A stretch of DNA of 7,000 nucleotides from contig JAIOXC010000070.1 of the NCBI GenBank assembly GCA_021741795.1, positions 1 to 7,000 of the forward strand, written 5' to 3'. Each line of letters opens with the position of its first letter. Positions within the stretch are counted from its first letter, which is position 1. Positions 1-6,038 of this stretch are shown one piece after another. Below the pieces are notes generated by a model. That model ran no database searches and had not been told where the DNA came from. It saw only the letters and a list, made by a program, of their open reading frames with translations. The translations under genes were made by a program, and so were the position numbers. Origin of the DNA: Ilumatobacteraceae bacterium. Lineage in GTDB: Bacteria > Actinomycetota > Acidimicrobiia > Acidimicrobiales > Ilumatobacteraceae.

Positions 1-925
1 TGAAGAAGATCGCAAAGTCGGCCTTGATCTCATCAAGCGCGCTGACATCTTTATCGAAAATTTCAAAACAGGTGGACTCAAGAAGTTTGGTTTTGACTAC
101 GAATCCGTTGCACCGATCAATCCAGCGTTGATCTACCTTTCCATCAGTGGTTTTGGCACAGCAGAGGGTGCGTGGCTTCCCGGTTATGACTTAATCGTGC
201 AAGCAGTGTCAGGTCTCATGAGTCTGACTGGCGAACCAGATGGTCCTCCATTTCGTGCCGGTATCTCAGTGTTTGATGTGATGGCTGGCCTACATGGTCT
301 CATCGGTGTACTCACGGCACTTCACCAACGTCACAACACGGGGCTTGGTCAACATGTGGAAGTCAACTTGTTATCGTCCGCCATGTCTGGTCTTGTTAAT
401 CAAACAGCGGCATATGCAGCAGCAGGCGTCGTGCCGTTTCGCATGGGTAACGCGCACCCAAGCTTGTTTCCCTACGAAGCACTGCCAACAAAAGATCGCG
501 ATCTCATCATCGCTGCAGGCAATGACCGACAATTTAGAGCGCTGTGCAAAGTTCTCGAGATTGAGTACGTTGCAGACGATCCGCTTTTTAAGATCAATGC
601 CGATCGCACAAAGAATCGCGAATTGCTGCGACCACTGCTCCTTGCCCGACTTGCCGAGTGGGCTGCGGACGATCTGTTTATTGCGCTGAACAAAGTAGGC
701 GTGCCATGTGGACCAATCAATTCCATCGGTGATGGCGTTGAACTTGCCGAAAAATTGGGTCTTAAGCCGCGTGTGGTTGTCGGAGAAGGTGACCGCGAAG
801 TCACTCTGATTCGTAACCCGATCACATTGAGCGAAGGCGAAATTTCTTACACTCTCCCGCCGCCACTACTTGGTGAGCACTCTGACGAGATCCGTCAGTG
901 GCTAAAAGAAAGCGAGAAGAGTTAA
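1..925 (+). CDS. CaiB/BaiF (family III) CoA-transferase, 5' end cut off
   Basis: The reading frame is open from the window edge (first full codon at position 2), so about 307 C-terminal residues are present. Family members are usually about 380-410 residues, so roughly 75-100 are missing. Family III enzymes move CoA between carboxylic acids through an aspartyl-CoA thioester in the cytoplasm. Visible hallmarks are IENFKTGGLKKFGFDYE followed by NPALIYLSISGFG, then SGLMSLTGEPDGPPFRAGISVFDVMAGL, and GLGQHVEVNLL. The Asp encoded at 275-277 (in SVFDVMAGL) sits where the family has its catalytic nucleophile. The C-terminal VGVPCGPINSIGD segment is also typical. The acyl substrate cannot be read from the sequence. 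A citrate-synthase-like gene begins 5 bases after the stop, so the two are probably co-transcribed and act on related CoA esters (inference). Confidence 0.93.
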   Translation, partial: EEDRKVGLDLIKRADIFIENFKTGGLKKFGFDYESVAPINPALIYLSISGFGTAEGAWLPGYDLIVQAVSGLMSLTGEPDGPPFRAGISVFDVMAGLHGLIGVLTALHQRHNTGLGQHVEVNLLSSAMSGLVNQTAAYAAAGVVPFRMGNAHPSLFPYEALPTKDRDLIIAAGNDRQFRALCKVLEIEYVADDPLFKINADRTKNRELLRPLLLARLAEWAADDLFIALNKVGVPCGPINSIGDGVELAEKLGLKPRVVVGEGDREVTLIRNPITLSEGEISYTLPPPLLGEHSDEIRQWLKESEKS

Positions 926-930
926 CCAAC

Positions 931-1722
931 ATGAGCAATGAACAGAAATACCAAACAGGAATCGGAACCTCTAACGCTGATTCGATCACGCTTCTTGGAA
1001 AAGACTTGGCATCAGAAATTCTTGGCAAAGTTTCATTTGGCGATCTTGCCTTCTGGCTGATTGCCAAACGCCGCCCAAGTGCCGGCGAACTCGTCATCTT
1101 CGAAGCAGTGCTCGCATCATTGGCTGACCACGGCTTTACCCCTACTGCCATTGCTGCACGACTCACCTACACCAGTGCCCCCGACTCACTGCAGGGTGCT
1201 CTCGCCGCTGGTCTGCTCGGTGGTGGCTCACGATTTCTTGGCGTCACTGAAGATTGTGCAATGTTTCTCAATCAACACATCAAAGCACTTGCCAATATTC
1301 CAACCACTGAAGCAGGGTGGGACGAAGTTGCAAAAAATGTTGTCATCAGCACCCGCGAATCAAAGAAGTTTGTTCCGGGCTTAGGGCATCCTGTGCACAA
1401 AGTGCAAGATCCACGCACTCCCGTACTCTTCGCACTCGCCCACGAACACAAAACTTTTGGAAATCACCTGAGTTTGTTTGAGGCAATTGGAAGAGTGCAC
1501 CCACTAATCCTCAACAAGACATTGCCGCTCAATGGCGCAGGTGTTTGTGGTGCGGCACTAGCCGACCTCGGTCTACCCATGGGCGTGCTCAGGGGCGTTG
1601 CACTACTTGCGAGGTGTGCAGGCCTACTTGGGCATCTTGTCGAAGAACAGGAGAACCCAATCGGCATAGACGTATATATGTCAGTCGATCGCAATATCGA
1701 TTACCAGCCACCCACGGCTTAA
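931..1722 (+). CDS. Citrate-synthase-superfamily protein (citryl-CoA lyase-like)
   Basis: A 263-residue protein resembling the short citrate-synthase-fold proteins annotated as citryl-CoA lyase, related to the C-terminal module of ATP-citrate lyase. Such lyases cleave citryl-CoA to acetyl-CoA and oxaloacetate. Visible are ADHGFTPTA (His67), SLQGALAAGLLGGGSRF (88-102), PGLGHPVHK (149-157, His153), DPRTPVLF (160-167) and NGAGVCGAALADLG (201-214). His67 and His153 match the two catalytic histidines of the lyase module. The NVDG motif that normally gives the catalytic Asp reads NGAG, with Ala203 in its place, so the exact reaction is doubtful. The ATG at 931 is preferred over an upstream in-frame GTG (898) that lies inside the CoA-transferase gene: it has a purine-rich GAGAAGAG stretch upstream and follows the previous stop by 5 bases. 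Probably one operon with the CoA-transferase. Confidence 0.85.
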   Translation: MSNEQKYQTGIGTSNADSITLLGKDLASEILGKVSFGDLAFWLIAKRRPSAGELVIFEAVLASLADHGFTPTAIAARLTYTSAPDSLQGALAAGLLGGGSRFLGVTEDCAMFLNQHIKALANIPTTEAGWDEVAKNVVISTRESKKFVPGLGHPVHKVQDPRTPVLFALAHEHKTFGNHLSLFEAIGRVHPLILNKTLPLNGAGVCGAALADLGLPMGVLRGVALLARCAGLLGHLVEEQENPIGIDVYMSVDRNIDYQPPTA

Positions 1723-1749
1723 CTCCGCGAATTCCCGCAGTCAGAGTGA

Positions 1750-1777
1750 TTGCAATTTTTTTGCGGTGTGTTACTCT
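1750..1777 (+). promoter_or_regulatory. Possible promoter of the four-helix membrane protein gene
   Basis: TTGCAA (1750-1755) and TACTCT (1772-1777) are separated by 16 bases and resemble -35 and -10 boxes of a housekeeping sigma factor. A run of seven T (1756-1762) lies in the spacer. Transcription would start near 1784, at the edge of the palindrome at 1786-1803. The match to consensus is partial. No other promoter candidate was found in the 101 bases between the stop at 1722 and the start at 1824. Confidence 0.35.
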
Positions 1778-1785
1778 GTCCACAG

Positions 1786-1803
1786 TACGGACAACCGTCC
1801 GCA
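1786..1803. promoter_or_regulatory. Operator-like palindrome
   Basis: CGGAC (1788-1792) and GTCCG (1797-1801) form a perfect inverted repeat around AACC. Adding the outer T1786/A1803 pair gives an 18-base near-palindrome with one mismatched pair (A1787/C1802). Its size and its position over the predicted transcription start suit a dimeric repressor, for example of the TetR type, but no such regulator is encoded in the window. As RNA it would be a short 5-bp hairpin ahead of the ribosome binding site. Not statistically tested. Confidence 0.35.
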
Positions 1804-1823
1804 GATACACGGGGGTATCAATT

Positions 1824-2339
1824 ATGAGCAAAATGGGAATAAACGCCAGCCCACGCTGGCACAAATGGGTAGAAGGTCATCCAATCGCAGGTCTCGCTTT
1901 AATCGGCGTGATCGCAACACAGTTGGGCACGTACTTCGGTTACTGCTTTAAGGCAATTGGCCTACCAACGTTGCCATGGCCTGCGTACAACGGCGCATTA
2001 ATCGGTGGAGCAGATACTTGGGGCAGCCCAATCTCGCAATACTTTGCCGGTCAATCAATTCACTTCGTCAACGGCATTGTCTTCGCAATCTTGTTCGGTG
2101 TGCTCGCACACTCACAGTTGCCAGGCAAGCATGTTGTCAAGGGTCTCGTCTATGGCGTGATCATGACCATCGTCAGTGTCGGCTTCTTGGTTCCATATGC
2201 CTATGTTCCAAAAATGGGCTACGGATTATTCCTGATGGACGGACCTGATGGTTGGAAACTTCCAGCTGGCGTGCTGCTCTGGCACCTCATCTACGGATTC
2301 TTCCTTGGAACGTTGTTCCAGCCGAAAGATGAAAACTAA
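1824..2339 (+). CDS. Four-helix integral membrane protein of unknown function
   Basis: A 171-residue protein with four likely membrane helices at about residues 21-42, 79-96, 103-127 and 147-165. The N-terminus (RWHKW) is short and positively charged and there is no cleavable signal peptide. The layout (GVIAT in helix 1, IGLPTLPWP after it, HFVNGIVFAILFG in helix 2, WHLIYGFFLG in helix 4) resembles DUF6789-type uncharacterised membrane proteins; this is from memory and not searched. His80 and His154 lie at or in helices and could bind a cofactor, which is a guess. The ATG at 1824 is chosen because GGGGGT (1811-1816) lies 7 bases upstream as a wobble Shine-Dalgarno and because the hydrophobic part begins soon after. 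The gene has its own possible promoter and a strong terminator, so it looks monocistronic. Eight of 11 proline codons are CCA. Confidence 0.8.
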   Translation: MSKMGINASPRWHKWVEGHPIAGLALIGVIATQLGTYFGYCFKAIGLPTLPWPAYNGALIGGADTWGSPISQYFAGQSIHFVNGIVFAILFGVLAHSQLPGKHVVKGLVYGVIMTIVSVGFLVPYAYVPKMGYGLFLMDGPDGWKLPAGVLLWHLIYGFFLGTLFQPKDEN

Positions 2340-2370
2340 AAACGTATCTACCCAGATATAAGTCAATGAC

Positions 2371-2406
2371 TGGCCCGGTGCGCACATGGCGCGCCGGGCC
2401 ATTTTT
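2371..2406 (+). terminator. Strong intrinsic terminator
   Basis: Left arm TGGCCCGGTGCGC (2371-2383), loop ACATG (2384-2388) and right arm GCGCGCCGGGCCA (2389-2401) form a 13-bp stem with a single G-U wobble, followed directly by TTTTT (2402-2406). It lies 31 bases after the stop of the membrane protein gene and should end that transcript. It also argues that the downstream methyltransferase gene has its own promoter. Confidence 0.9.
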
Positions 2407-2445
2407 GATTTCAAACCACAACTGCTTACCGAGAAAGATCTCCTG

Positions 2446-3594
2446 ATGAATCGTCAACCGCACACCATCCCTTCCACACATACCGGCAGCCTTCCTCGCC
2501 CAGACGATCTCATCAAATTGATGTTTGCAATTAATGATGGAATCCCCGTCGACCACACCGCACTTGATACCAGCATCAATCATGCAATCGACGAAGTAGT
2601 GCGCAAGCAAGTAGAGGCCGGTGTCACCATCATCAACGATGGCGAGATGTCAAAACCGTCGTATGCCACATACGTGAAAGACAGACTCTCTGGCTTTACT
2701 GGCGAGTCAGTGCAGTCTTACTTCTTTGAAGACCTCGTTGACTTTCCTCGCAGCGCCGAAGCAGTGGCTGGTAATCCTGGTCGTCGCAAGCGTTCTGCCC
2801 CAGCCTGCGTCAGCCCAATCGAAGTCATCGATCGCCATGCCGCGGTAAAAGACATGACCGAACTCAGTCGAGCAGCAAAAGCCAATAATCACAAAGACAT
2901 CTTCACGTCCGCCGCATCACCAGGTGTCGTCTCACTCTTTTTTGGTAACAACTTTTATAAAACTCGCGAAGAGTACGTGTTTGCAATTGCCGAAGCCATG
3001 CGATTCGAATACGAAGCAATTGCTGCTGCTGGCGCCACCGTGCAAGTTGACTGTCCAGACCTTGCGATGGGCCGCCACTCTGCATACGCCAAACTCGATC
3101 GTGAAGAATTTCGTGCAACGATCCGCACCAACATCGAGGCTCTCAATCATGCTGTAAGAAATATCCCTGCCGAACAACTGCGTATGCACTTGTGCTGGGG
3201 TAACTATCCAGGCCCTCATCACCACGACATTTCAATTGCCGACATCATCGACATTGTGTGGACAGCAAAGCCACAAACTGTGCTCTTTGAAGGCGCAAAC
3301 CCACGACATAGTCATGAGTGGCGCGTACTCAAAGAACTTGGAGTGCCAAAAGACAAGTTCATTTGCCCTGGCGTTATTGAGCCACAATCCAATTACATCG
3401 AGCACCCCGAAGTCGTTGCCGACAGACTCGAACACTGGGGTCAAGTAGTTGAACCCGATCATTTGCTCGCTGGCGTCGACTGTGGATTCTCTGTTCACGT
3501 AGGCACCACCACGATTGATCCAGATGTGGTGTTTGCGAAACTTAAGTCGCTGTCCGACGGCTCGGCTCTCGCTGCAAAACGTCTCTTTAAATAA
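2446..3594 (+). CDS. MetE-like cobalamin-independent methyltransferase (single-domain)
   Basis: A 382-residue protein with the fold signature of the C-terminal catalytic domain of cobalamin-independent methionine synthase (UROD/MetE-like TIM barrel). Motifs in order: THTGSLPRP (11-19), NDGEMSKPSYATYV (64-77), VDCPDLAMGRHSAY (201-214), HLCWGNYPGPHHHD (248-261), FEGANPRHSHEW (281-292) and LLAGVDCGFSVHVG (340-353). His248, Cys250, Glu282 and Cys346 fit the MetE zinc site (HxC, Glu, Cys), which activates a thiol acceptor for alkylation. It is about half the length of full MetE and lacks its N-terminal domain, so the methyl donor may not be methyltetrahydrofolate. The same family includes epoxyalkane:CoM transferase, so the substrates are open. 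The ATG at 2446, with GAGAAAGA at 2431-2438, is chosen over the in-frame ATG at 2386, which lies in the terminator loop. Confidence 0.88.
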   Translation: MNRQPHTIPSTHTGSLPRPDDLIKLMFAINDGIPVDHTALDTSINHAIDEVVRKQVEAGVTIINDGEMSKPSYATYVKDRLSGFTGESVQSYFFEDLVDFPRSAEAVAGNPGRRKRSAPACVSPIEVIDRHAAVKDMTELSRAAKANNHKDIFTSAASPGVVSLFFGNNFYKTREEYVFAIAEAMRFEYEAIAAAGATVQVDCPDLAMGRHSAYAKLDREEFRATIRTNIEALNHAVRNIPAEQLRMHLCWGNYPGPHHHDISIADIIDIVWTAKPQTVLFEGANPRHSHEWRVLKELGVPKDKFICPGVIEPQSNYIEHPEVVADRLEHWGQVVEPDHLLAGVDCGFSVHVGTTTIDPDVVFAKLKSLSDGSALAAKRLFK

Positions 3595-3602
3595 CAGTCT
3601 CT

Positions 3603-4244
3603 CTAAACAGCAAGCAAAAGGCTTCGCGCGCGAGCAATTTCTGCATCTGAAATTTCATGCGCGCGTCCAATAATCAGGTCAACCTCGACGACAGCGCCAG
3701 CACTGCCAAAAATCTGTGCGGTCTCCTCTATTCGAAATGTAGGACCAAGTGGATCGATGTCGCTTGTACTGATGTACATCGGCATCCCATCAAAATCTCC
3801 ATTAATTTCCCAGCTCGTTCCTCGCGGTCCAATTAATCCGCCTGTGAGCGCAATCAAACCGCCCCAAGCTCGAGGATGCAACGACACGTACTGGCTCACT
3901 GCACAAGCCCCTTGAGAAAACCCAAACCACACAATTCGTTGAGCATCAACGCCTGAATCCAGAAGCTCATTTACGACATGATCTAACAACTCAATAGTGT
4001 GATCGATGCCGGGCTGATTATCTTCTATCGGTTCAAGAAAACTCTTTGGATACCAGGCTTTGTCGGCGGCAGCAGGTGCCACAAATGCCACGTCATTAAG
4101 AGCAAGACGCTTCACCACATTTTCGTACATATATTCGGGGCCAATAGTGCGGCCATGCACCAAAAGAACTACAACGCGCGCATCGAAAACCGGTGTGCCA
4201 TAGTGCTCCACCCGCTGCTGCATATGCGGATTGACTGGGACCAT
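3603..4244 (-). CDS. Alpha/beta hydrolase, phospholipase/carboxylesterase type
   Basis: A 213-residue protein with the compact serine esterase layout (usual length about 200-230) and no signal peptide, so probably cytoplasmic. VVVLLVHGRTIGPEYM (24-39) carries the strand and HG oxyanion loop, GFSQGACAVSQY (108-119) holds the nucleophile Ser110, STSDIDPLGP (159-168) supplies Asp162 or Asp164, and GRAHEISD (193-200) supplies the catalytic His196. The family cleaves carboxylic or thioesters; the substrate is unknown. Its stop is 8 bases from the stop of the converging methyltransferase gene. It is divergent from an IclR-type regulator with 78 bases between the starts, a common arrangement when the regulator controls its neighbour (inference). 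Neither the ATG at 4244 nor the in-frame ATG at 4223 has a clear ribosome binding site, so the start is uncertain by seven codons. Confidence 0.85.
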   Translation of the reverse strand: MVPVNPHMQQRVEHYGTPVFDARVVVLLVHGRTIGPEYMYENVVKRLALNDVAFVAPAAADKAWYPKSFLEPIEDNQPGIDHTIELLDHVVNELLDSGVDAQRIVWFGFSQGACAVSQYVSLHPRAWGGLIALTGGLIGPRGTSWEINGDFDGMPMYISTSDIDPLGPTFRIEETAQIFGSAGAVVEVDLIIGRAHEISDAEIARARSLLLAV

Positions 4245-4322
4245 AAGACAATGGACAAATTACCACAATGCGGACACCAGCGACCTAGGCGGATCTCACT
4301 CGCACCAACTAGTTTTAACTCC
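4245..4322. promoter_or_regulatory. Divergent promoter region of hydrolase and IclR-type regulator
   Basis: These 78 bases separate two divergent starts and must hold the promoters of both genes if the chosen starts are right. An 8-base perfect palindrome AACTAGTT (4307-4314) is followed by AGTTTTAACT (4311-4320), itself an inverted repeat. CCTAGG (4283-4288) is another short palindrome. TAGTTT (4310-4315) could be a -10 box placing the transcript start almost on the regulator's ATG (4323), but no convincing -35 was seen. Binding by the IclR-type protein itself is plausible but unproven. Confidence 0.35.
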
Positions 4323-5147
4323 ATGAAGAAGCCTACGAAAAGGTCACGTGCAACCCAGAGCACAGACTTTGTTGAGTCGCTCGCCCGAGGAATCGATGTC
4401 ATCAAGGCATTTACTCCGGGCAGAATGCAACTCACGGTGAGCGATGTCGCCAAGATCACCTCACTCGCTCGCCCAACAGCTCGTCGCCTTCTACTCACAC
4501 TAGAAACGCTTGGCTATGTGCGTCTCATTGGCAATAACTATTTGCTCACGCCAAAGACGCTCGAACTTGGTACTTCGTATGTTTCAGCTCAAGGCATGTG
4601 GGATGTGGTGCAACCACACCTCGTGTCGCTTGTAGAAAAAACAGGTGAGTCCAGTTCAATGTCCGAGCTCGATGGCAGCGACATCGTGTACACCGCTCGC
4701 GTTCCCGTAGCAAAAATCATTGCGCTTTCAGTACACATCGGTACGCGGTTTCCTGCCACATCGACCTCAATGGGCATGGTCATGCTTGCCGATCTTTCTA
4801 CTTCGCAGCTTGATCGCGCATTGAAGATTGCGCCCACTTCAACCGTTGTTCCACGCGTTCAACTCACGCGCAAGCAAATCGACATCAGCTTGGCAAAAAT
4901 CCGCAAACAAGGCTGGGCTCTTTCCGATGAAACTCTTTCATTCGGTATCCGATCAGTGGCTGCGCCAGTGCGCAATGCCCAAGGTCAAACCATTGCCGCA
5001 ATCAATGTCACGGTCAATGCCGCAGAAACTTCGGTCAAGATTCTTACCGAAAAATACTTGCCACTACTCCTCAAGACGGCATCCAACATCACACAAGACT
5101 TTGTTTCATACGGCCTTTTGCCAACCACCGAGCCGCTGTCTAAATAA
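4323..5147 (+). CDS. IclR-family transcriptional regulator, PcaR/PobR-like
   Basis: A 274-residue DNA-binding regulator of normal family length. The N-terminal winged helix-turn-helix spans about residues 16-75: DFVESLARGIDVIKAF (15-30), LTVSDVAKITSLARPTARRLLLTLETLGYV (37-66). The C-terminal ligand-binding domain spans about 85-265, with SELDGSDIVYTARV (114-127), HIGTRFPATSTSMG (138-151), GWALSDETLSFGIRSVAAPV (197-216) and the closing INVTVNAA (227-234). FVESLARG followed by PTARRLLLTL is typical of the protocatechuate and beta-ketoadipate regulators PcaR/PcaU/PobR, so the ligand may be an aromatic or dicarboxylic acid; no aromatic degradation enzyme is present here. The ATG at 4323 fits family N-termini. 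An in-frame ATG at 4251 would add 24 residues without family likeness. No Shine-Dalgarno precedes 4323, so the mRNA may be leaderless. Confidence 0.9.
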   Translation: MKKPTKRSRATQSTDFVESLARGIDVIKAFTPGRMQLTVSDVAKITSLARPTARRLLLTLETLGYVRLIGNNYLLTPKTLELGTSYVSAQGMWDVVQPHLVSLVEKTGESSSMSELDGSDIVYTARVPVAKIIALSVHIGTRFPATSTSMGMVMLADLSTSQLDRALKIAPTSTVVPRVQLTRKQIDISLAKIRKQGWALSDETLSFGIRSVAAPVRNAQGQTIAAINVTVNAAETSVKILTEKYLPLLLKTASNITQDFVSYGLLPTTEPLSK

Positions 5148-5201
5148 CTCTCTAGCAGGGCAAACACCCGTCGTTTACTCAGCAGTAATCGCTGGTGGTG
5201 C

Positions 5202-5225
5202 CAGGCCTGAAACTGCCGGCCTGAA
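5202..5225. repeat. GGCCTGAA direct repeat with potential hairpin upstream of rhodopsin
   Basis: GGCCTGAA occurs at 5204-5211 and again at 5218-5225, a period of 14 bases. CAGGCC (5202-5207) can also pair with GGCCTG (5218-5223) around a 10-base loop. No T-run follows, so it is a poor intrinsic terminator for the IclR gene. It ends 2 bases before the proposed rhodopsin -35 box, where an activator site would lie. Confidence 0.4.
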
Positions 5226-5227
5226 CC

Positions 5228-5256
5228 TTGTCTAATACCCTGATTATGGCTAATCT
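5228..5256 (+). promoter_or_regulatory. Probable rhodopsin promoter
   Basis: TTGTCT (5228-5233) and TAATCT (5251-5256) are spaced by 17 bases, the ideal distance for a housekeeping-type promoter, though each box matches consensus only partly. The start of transcription would be near 5263, leaving a leader of about 30 bases that contains the ribosome binding site GAAAGG (5279-5284), 10 bases before the ATG at 5295. Confidence 0.5.
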
Positions 5257-5294
5257 GAGTTTGGAATTACCACTAACCGAAAGGTACCTAATTT

Positions 5295-6005
5295 ATGAAG
5301 CAAGTGTTAGAAGATGCACAATTGAACCAACTCGTCTACAACGCCCTGTCCTTCGGAACAGCAGTGATGCTCGGCGCGTTTGTTTACTTCCTCACCCAAA
5401 TGAATAGCGTTGCTAAGCAGTACCGAAATGGTGTTGCAGTTTCCGCTGTTGTCGTTGGAATCGCTGGATACCACTACTTCCGCATGTGGAGTGGTTGGGC
5501 AGAAGGCATGGTCAACGAGGGCTACCGATACGCCGACTGGCTGATCACTGTTCCATTGCTCGTCATTGAGCTGCTCATCGTCCTCGGTGTCACCGCCGAT
5601 CGCCGCAAGAGCCTGATGAAGACTCTGGTTCCAGCAACCGTCTTGATGATCGGTCTCGGATACCCAGGCGAAACCTCAGCAAACGAAACCACAAAGTGGA
5701 CCTTCTGGGTGCTTTCAATGATTCCGTTCCTTTACATCTTGTTCACACTCAACGGTGAGCTCAAGGCTGCAAAGTCACGTGAAACCGGAGCCGTCTCCAC
5801 ATCGATCAACAACGCGACGAAAATTCTTCTCGTCACATGGTTGGTCTACCCAATTTCATACTTGATCCCAGTTGTCTTCGAAAAAAGTGATGGCACTGAA
5901 GCAGGTCGTCAAGTTGTATACACAATTGCTGACATCACCGCCAAGGCTCTTTACGGCTTGATGATCCTCAACATTGCAAAGGCACGCTCAGGCGACAGCC
6001 ACTAA
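5295..6005 (+). CDS. Light-driven proton pump rhodopsin (actinorhodopsin/xanthorhodopsin-like)
   Basis: A 236-residue seven-helix retinal protein of the cytoplasmic membrane; helices at about 12-34, 46-65, 80-99, 107-123, 134-153, 172-195 and 205-229. Retinal would bind Lys217 (DITAKALYG). The pump signature is complete: Asp81 (Schiff-base acceptor), Thr85 and Glu92 (donor) in RYADWLITVPLLVIE, Arg78, Asp213, and His60 in GIAGYHYF, equivalent to proteorhodopsin D97, T101, E108, R94, D227 and H75. This DTE motif indicates outward H+ pumping, not sodium or chloride transport. Leu89, equivalent to L105, predicts green absorption. Helix E (134-153) has no glycine, so an antenna-carotenoid fenestration is not evident. 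The start is secure: an in-frame TAA lies at 5289-5291 and GAAAGG precedes the ATG by 10 bases. Proline codons are five CCA and one CCG. No retinal synthesis gene is in the window. Confidence 0.97.
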   Translation: MKQVLEDAQLNQLVYNALSFGTAVMLGAFVYFLTQMNSVAKQYRNGVAVSAVVVGIAGYHYFRMWSGWAEGMVNEGYRYADWLITVPLLVIELLIVLGVTADRRKSLMKTLVPATVLMIGLGYPGETSANETTKWTFWVLSMIPFLYILFTLNGELKAAKSRETGAVSTSINNATKILLVTWLVYPISYLIPVVFEKSDGTEAGRQVVYTIADITAKALYGLMILNIAKARSGDSH

Positions 6006-6016
6006 TTTCATTTAGT

Positions 6017-6038
6017 ACCAGTTGAATACGCAACTGGT
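6017..6038 (+). other. Short hairpin after rhodopsin (alternative fold)
   Basis: ACCAGTTG (6017-6024) pairs perfectly with CAACTGGT (6031-6038) around AATACG, giving an 8-bp stem 11 bases after the rhodopsin stop. The following GTGTTTCG has only three consecutive T, so it is a weak intrinsic terminator but could protect the rhodopsin mRNA 3' end. Its right arm is shared with the longer hairpin at 6029-6076, so both cannot form together. Confidence 0.6.

Noticed and set aside
898..930. GTG start for the citrate-synthase-like protein
   Set aside because: It would overlap the CoA-transferase end and add a lysine/arginine-rich stretch (AKRKREELTN) unlike the family. The ATG at 931 is better placed.
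1723..1762. Terminator for the citrate-synthase-like gene before the T-run at 1756-1762
   Set aside because: The only pairings I see upstream (GCG/CGC and ACTC/GAGT) are 3-4 bp and do not form a continuous stem.
2355..2362. TATAAG as a -10 box for the MetE-like gene
   Set aside because: Transcription would begin right at the terminator hairpin and no -35 box is present at the right distance.
2431..2442. GAGA-AAGA-TCTC inverted repeat overlapping the ribosome binding site of the MetE-like gene
   Set aside because: A 4-bp A/T-containing stem is too weak to matter and is expected by chance.
2386..2445. In-frame upstream ATG that would lengthen the MetE-like protein by 20 residues
   Set aside because: This ATG lies in the loop of the terminator at 2371-2406 and the added residues are translated terminator stem. 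The ATG at 2446 has a purine-rich stretch at proper spacing and gives the THTGSLPRP N-terminus typical of the family.
3999..4322. Long in-frame extension upstream of the IclR-type regulator
   Set aside because: It is antisense to the hydrolase gene and its residues show no likeness to IclR N-termini. Only the ATG at 4251 remains as a minor alternative.
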